Below are positions 7,139 through 10,070 of a DNA stretch of 10,070 nucleotides, piece by piece (positions within the stretch are counted from its first letter, which is position 1; every line of letters starts with the position of its first letter). This stretch comes from JABDJZ01 sp047611125. Lineage in GTDB: Bacteria > Bacteroidota > Rhodothermia > Rhodothermales > UBA10348. The DNA is taken from positions 1-10,070 of the forward strand of contig JBLFXH010000120.1 of the NCBI GenBank assembly GCA_047611125.1, read 5' to 3'. The notes under the pieces are model-generated. The model was given only the letters and a program-made list of their open reading frames with translations, was not told the origin of the DNA and did not search any database. The translations under genes were made by a program, and so were the position numbers.

Positions 7139-7864
7139 ATGCGTACCATCAAGGCTCTCCTGCTGTCAACTATTATGCTCACCGCTGCGGCCGCTTCTCA
7201 GGACACCTCCGCGCAGGCCCGAAGAGTTACGGTGCAGGGAGAAGGCACCGTTAGTGTCGAACCAGACCAGGCAGTGGTGAAGTTTGGCATCGTAACGCAG
7301 GACGAGGACCCCGAGCAAGCGCGAGCGCGCAATGCGACGGCGTCGGCTAGCGCCATGAACAAGGTCCGCGCGCTGGGCGTCGCTGAGACTGATATCCGGC
7401 TGCAGACGCTAAGACTTCAGCCGCGTCAGGAGTACAACCGCGAGACTCGCAACTACGTCCAGGTAGGCTTCGAGGCGGTCCGCGAGGTTGAGGTAACCCT
7501 GACCGATCTGGAGCAACTACCGAAGCTGATAGCCGAGATCGTGCAGGGCGGTGCGAACCGTCTGAACGGCGTCACCTATGACCTCTCCGATCGGGAGTCC
7601 GTCAGTCAGGAAGCCCTTCGGGCGGCCGCGCTAAATGCCAAGTCCAAGGCAGCCCTGCTCACCGAAACGTTGGGTGGCAGCCTTGGGGTCGTGCTTGATA
7701 TCGCAGAAAACGGTGTCCAGATTCCGCGTCCCATGATTCAAATGGAATCAATGGCCATGGCCCGGAGCGCTGATGCCGCCGCGCCAGAGCCGGAGGCCTA
7801 CGCTTCAGGTCAGATTGAAGTGGTAGCCAGGGTGACGGTCACCTTCGCAATTCTCAGGCGCTGA
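7139..7864 (+). CDS. Exported SIMPL-domain (DUF541) protein
   Basis: 241 residues. The N-terminus is a Sec signal peptide (MRTIKALLLSTIMLTAAAAS, likely cut after SAQA at residue 27). The rest is one SIMPL domain as in E. coli YggE and Brucella BP26: the opening strand VTVQGEGTVSVEPDQAVVKF, the helix with NATASASAMNKV, the segment LGVAETDIRLQTLRLQP, the FEAVREVEVTLTDLEQLPKL stretch, GGANRLNGVTYDLSD, the helix rich in Ala and Lys around 157-174, and LGGSLGVVLDIAENG. The linker between about 204 and 222 (MAMARSADAAAPEPEA) is Met/Ala/Pro-rich, as is common here. Family members are periplasmic or envelope proteins, some forming oligomeric rings and linked to oxidative or envelope stress; the molecular activity is not settled. 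The gene starts 57 bases after asnS and converges on the hydrolase gene with a 28-base gap in which no clear terminator is seen. Confidence 0.92.
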   Translation: MRTIKALLLSTIMLTAAAASQDTSAQARRVTVQGEGTVSVEPDQAVVKFGIVTQDEDPEQARARNATASASAMNKVRALGVAETDIRLQTLRLQPRQEYNRETRNYVQVGFEAVREVEVTLTDLEQLPKLIAEIVQGGANRLNGVTYDLSDRESVSQEALRAAALNAKSKAALLTETLGGSLGVVLDIAENGVQIPRPMIQMESMAMARSADAAAPEPEAYASGQIEVVARVTVTFAILRR

Positions 7865-7892
7865 GTCAGGCCTGCGCCGGAGCGAGGTGGTC

Positions 7893-8723
7893 TCAGGTCG
7901 AGGAATCTAGTAGCCAATCAACGATACCTTCAACTACCCTGTCGCCGTCCAGATCGTTGAACGTCTCATGACGCGAGCCCTCGTAAAGGCTTAGCTGCTT
8001 GTGTTGTGATGAAACCGTGGTATAGAGATCGCGGCTCCCTTGCGGGTCGGTGATCGTATCAGCCGTCCCGTGAATCAAGAGGAGGGGGAGATCCAGCCGA
8101 TGACCCTCTTCAGAGGCCCGTTTCATGCCCTGGACAAACTCAGCGCCTGTTCTTGCTGGGAGACGCCCGTGGTAGTTGAGGGGGTCTGCCTTGGCCTCAG
8201 CCACGACGGTCTCATCCCGTGAGATCGCATCACGGTCCAGAACTACAGTGGGCAGTCTGGGCGCTAAGACACCCAGGACGGTGGCCACTTTCTGAAGGAG
8301 CGGAGACTCTTGCGTCTTCAGAAGGGGGCTAGTCAGAATCAGACCAGCCAGATGCGTTGTGCCGTGGTCAAGGCAGCAGAGCAGGGCAATAAGACCGCCC
8401 ATGCTGTGCCCGAGCATAAAGACGGGCCGATTAGGCCAACGTGCTTCAGCGCGACTGACTATAGAAGCGAGATCCTCTACAAGTCCGCGGATTCGGGCCA
8501 CGTAGGCCGGTGGCCCGGGCGATCGGCCAAATCCGCGGTGATCGTATAGCAACACCGAAAAGCCCGCCTCAAGAAGGCGCTCGGCCAAGTCGCGATACCG
8601 ACCAGAATGCTCCGCATAGCCATGAACCACCACAACCACCCCAAGTGGGCTGGCTGTGGTGTCCAGAAATGCTACATGGAGGTCGGACCCCGAGGGGCCC
8701 GGAAGGAGAGAGGGTTCCGCCAC
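7893..8723 (-). CDS. Alpha/beta hydrolase, monoacylglycerol-lipase type (serine aminopeptidase S33 / hydrolase_4 family)
   Basis: 276 residues, no signal peptide, so cytoplasmic or loosely membrane-associated. The oxyanion-hole motif is HGYAEHSGRY (34-43), the HG-x-x-E-H-x-x-R-Y form typical of monoacylglycerol lipase and lysophospholipase L2-like enzymes. YDHRGFGRSPG (60-70) follows. The nucleophile elbow is GHSMGG with Ser107; the acid is probably Asp222 in IHGTADTIT and the base His252 in SRHETFND, so the triad is complete. It likely hydrolyses monoacylglycerols or lysophospholipids, though esters of other kinds cannot be excluded. The start is GTG at 8723-8721: the two ATG codons a few bases upstream are out of frame, and the in-frame stop at 8750-8748 is the stop of the neighbouring GlsB gene. 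The 24-base gap to that gene suggests one two-gene transcript. Confidence 0.92.
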   Translation of the reverse strand: MAEPSLLPGPSGSDLHVAFLDTTASPLGVVVVVHGYAEHSGRYRDLAERLLEAGFSVLLYDHRGFGRSPGPPAYVARIRGLVEDLASIVSRAEARWPNRPVFMLGHSMGGLIALLCCLDHGTTHLAGLILTSPLLKTQESPLLQKVATVLGVLAPRLPTVVLDRDAISRDETVVAEAKADPLNYHGRLPARTGAEFVQGMKRASEEGHRLDLPLLLIHGTADTITDPQGSRDLYTTVSSQHKQLSLYEGSRHETFNDLDGDRVVEGIVDWLLDSST

Positions 8724-8747
8724 GTCATCATTTGGCGGACCGCTGGT

Positions 8748-8996
8748 CTAGCTCTTGCCCTTGAACTTGTTGTAAACAAAGATCAAGACCACGGCACCAA
8801 TAGTGGCACCGACAAAATTGCCCAGCAGGCCGGTGGTGTAGATACCAATGAAGCGCCCCAGAAAGCCGCCGACGAAAGCGCCGCCGATTCCCAGCAGGGT
8901 GGTCAGAATGAATCCGCCGCCCTCGTCGCCTGGTATTAGAAATTTAGCTGCGCTGCCGGCCAAAAAGCCGACAACAACCATCATCAAGATTCCCAT
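8748..8996 (-). CDS. GlsB/YeaQ/YmgE-family small membrane protein (transglycosylase-associated)
   Basis: 82 residues from the ATG at 8996-8994. Three membrane helices are visible (about 2-20, 29-49, 56-76). The family pattern is clear: GFLAGSAAKFLIPGDEGGG, then TTLLGIGGAFVGGFLG and GLLGNFVGATIGAVVLI, ending in a short basic tail KFKGKS. The family is widespread, often stress-induced, and its function is not well defined despite the name. An ATG at 9050 in the same frame would add 18 residues (starting MAPVALTTL). I prefer 8996 because it gives the usual length of about 80-84 residues, starts at the first membrane helix, and leaves about 100 bases for divergent promoters. It probably leads a transcript that includes the downstream hydrolase. 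Confidence 0.9.
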   Translation of the reverse strand: MGILMMVVVGFLAGSAAKFLIPGDEGGGFILTTLLGIGGAFVGGFLGRFIGIYTTGLLGNFVGATIGAVVLIFVYNKFKGKS

Positions 8997-9093
8997 GGTA
9001 CTCAGTGGGTGAAGGAGGTGTGACAAAGTAGTCAATGCTACGGGAGCCATCTATCTTCAGATGCACTCTAACTCCCAAACAATTAGGCGACTT
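8997..9093. promoter_or_regulatory. Divergent intergenic region presumed to hold promoters for the GlsB and GlmM-like genes
   Basis: The 97 bases between the chosen starts of two divergent genes must hold the transcription starts of both, unless glmM is read from far away. I could not identify a -33/-7 (TTG...TAnnTTTG) or sigma70 pair with acceptable spacing on either strand. The purine-rich GAAGGAGGTG at 9011-9020 looks like a plus-strand Shine-Dalgarno but is 30 or more bases too far from either possible GlmM start (9061 or 9094). The call rests on gene arrangement alone. Confidence 0.4.
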
Positions 9094-10070
9094 ATGAGCA
9101 AGACCCTGATGGTCTCCATCTCGGGCATCCGAGGCATCTTTGGCAGCGGTCTGGATCCGCAGGTTCTGGTAAAATATGCATCGGCCTTTGGCGCTTGGTG
9201 CGCGGGCGCTAAGAGCGCATCTGCCGGGGGCGCGACCACGTTGGGCGATGGGACCTCAGCGCGCCCGACCGTGGTGATTGGCCGGGACGCTCGCGTCACT
9301 GGCGCGCTCTGCAGCCGGATTGTCGGTGGTACGCTTCAGGCGGCAGGGTGCCGAGTCATCGACCTAGGACTGGCGACCACACCAACCGTTGAGATGGCGG
9401 TCATCGGCTATGGTGCTCAGGGCGGAATTGTACTCTCAGCGTCCCACAATCCGGGTGAATGGAACGCGCTGAAGCTGCTGAACGGCAAGGGAGAATTCCT
9501 GTCGCCGCAGGAAGGCATTGCCGTGATTGATCTGGCCGAGGCGGGCGAGGCACATACTGTGGCATGGGATCAGATCGGGTCCCTTGAAGAGGGCACTTAT
9601 CTAACTGAGCACATCCAGGCGATTCTGGATCTGCCATTTATTGATCAGGAGTCGATTGCTCGTCGGGATTTCCGGGTCCTCGTAGACGGAATCAACTCCG
9701 TCGGCGGCGTTGCCCTACCTGAGATGCTGCGGGCACTGGGAGTCCGAGATGAACAGATCGTCCGGGTCAACTGCGAGCCGACCGGTCATTTTGCGCACGT
9801 GGCGGAGCCACTGCCGCAAAATCTGGTCGAGACAATCCGGGCGGTCAAGGACTCTGGTGCCGACATCGGGATTGTGGTAGATCCCGATGCAGACAGGCTC
9901 GCGCTCATTCAGGATGGCGGCGTCTACTTCAGCGAGGAGTTGACCCAAGTCGTGGCGGCGGACTTTCTGTGGCGCTTCCGCTCTGGTCCGTTTGCGACCA
10001 ACCTGTCCTCATCGCGCGCTATCGAAGACGTAGCGGCCCGTTACGGCGAAGAGGTGTTCCGCTCGGCCGT
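9094..10070 (+). CDS. Phosphohexomutase, GlmM-like phosphoglucosamine mutase (3' partial)
   Basis: The frame is open from ATG 9094 to the window end, giving 325 residues of a family of about 450-470; the C-terminal substrate-recognition part is outside. GlmM converts glucosamine-6-phosphate to glucosamine-1-phosphate on the way to UDP-GlcNAc for cell wall and LPS. Visible elements: the N-terminal SISGIRGIFG; GRDARVTG; the active phosphoserine loop with S117 in SASHNP, followed by GEWNALKLLNGKGEFLSP; the domain 2 start FRVLVDGINSVGG; GHFAHVAEPLPQNL; and the metal loop DPDADRLA with D263, D265 and D267. SASHNP and the PLP-x-NL stretch favour GlmM-like over typical phosphomannomutases, but phosphomannomutase/phosphoglucomutase activity cannot be ruled out without the C-terminus. 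A Gly/Ala/Ser/Thr-rich stretch at about 38-57 lengthens domain 1. ATG 9061 is in frame and would add 11 residues; 9094 matches the usual short N-terminus. Confidence 0.9.
   Translation, partial: MSKTLMVSISGIRGIFGSGLDPQVLVKYASAFGAWCAGAKSASAGGATTLGDGTSARPTVVIGRDARVTGALCSRIVGGTLQAAGCRVIDLGLATTPTVEMAVIGYGAQGGIVLSASHNPGEWNALKLLNGKGEFLSPQEGIAVIDLAEAGEAHTVAWDQIGSLEEGTYLTEHIQAILDLPFIDQESIARRDFRVLVDGINSVGGVALPEMLRALGVRDEQIVRVNCEPTGHFAHVAEPLPQNLVETIRAVKDSGADIGIVVDPDADRLALIQDGGVYFSEELTQVVAADFLWRFRSGPFATNLSSSRAIEDVAARYGEEVFRSA

Noticed and set aside
7865..7892. Possible bidirectional terminator between the convergent SIMPL and hydrolase genes, including the 8-base palindrome CAGGCCTG at 7867-7874
   Set aside because: The palindrome has no loop and no T tract on either side; the gap is only 28 bases and shows no hairpin of terminator type.
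8997..9050. Longer GlsB-family protein starting at ATG 9050
   Set aside because: It would add 18 unsupported residues before the first membrane helix and leave only about 40 bases to the divergent GlmM-like gene; the 82-residue form matches the family.

Overview
This window looks like a chromosomal segment from a moderately GC-rich member of the Bacteroidota/FCB group, most likely the Rhodothermia/Balneolia side. Three things point there. Two consecutive proteins end in a type IX secretion (T9SS) C-terminal sorting domain with the NYPNPFNP signature. One exported protein is a GWxTD-domain protein. No gene start shows a convincing Shine-Dalgarno sequence, which is usual in that phylum. The assignment comes from protein motifs only; there is no rRNA or other decisive marker here.

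Layout. (1) Positions 1-624: 3' end of an exported protein with an Ig/fibronectin-like segment and a T9SS sorting domain, closed by a strong intrinsic terminator at 644-684. (2) 787-3102: a large secreted mosaic protein with a signal peptide, a cohesin-like domain, three cadherin/VCBS-type Ig modules, a duplicated DUF4397 region and a second T9SS sorting domain. (3) 3107-3997: an integral-membrane UbiA-superfamily protein starting 4 bases after the preceding stop. (4) 4129-5544: an exported GWxTD-domain protein. (5) 5576-7081: asparaginyl-tRNA synthetase with an unusual charged helical insertion. (6) 7139-7864: an exported SIMPL (DUF541) protein. (7) On the minus strand, 8996-8748 and 8723-7893: a small GlsB/YeaQ-family membrane protein followed closely by a monoacylglycerol-lipase-like alpha/beta hydrolase. 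(8) From 9094 to the window end, plus strand: the 5' two-thirds of a GlmM-like phosphohexomutase, divergent from the GlsB gene.

Taken together, the left third encodes cell-surface proteins delivered by the Sec and T9SS routes. The rest is envelope-associated and housekeeping functions: membrane prenyltransferase-like, periplasmic SIMPL, tRNA charging, lipid ester hydrolysis and amino-sugar phosphate isomerisation. The gene spacing suggests a plus-strand run from 787 to 7864 and a two-gene minus-strand unit converging on it. I saw no tRNA, rRNA, CRISPR array, insertion sequence or phage gene, and no stretch over 300 bases lacks a gene. No complete novel defence or mobile system is visible. The points most worth checking are the AsnRS insertion, the domain mosaic at 787-3102, the UbiA-like protein with a degenerate first metal motif, and a 15-base tandem duplication at that gene's 5' end.
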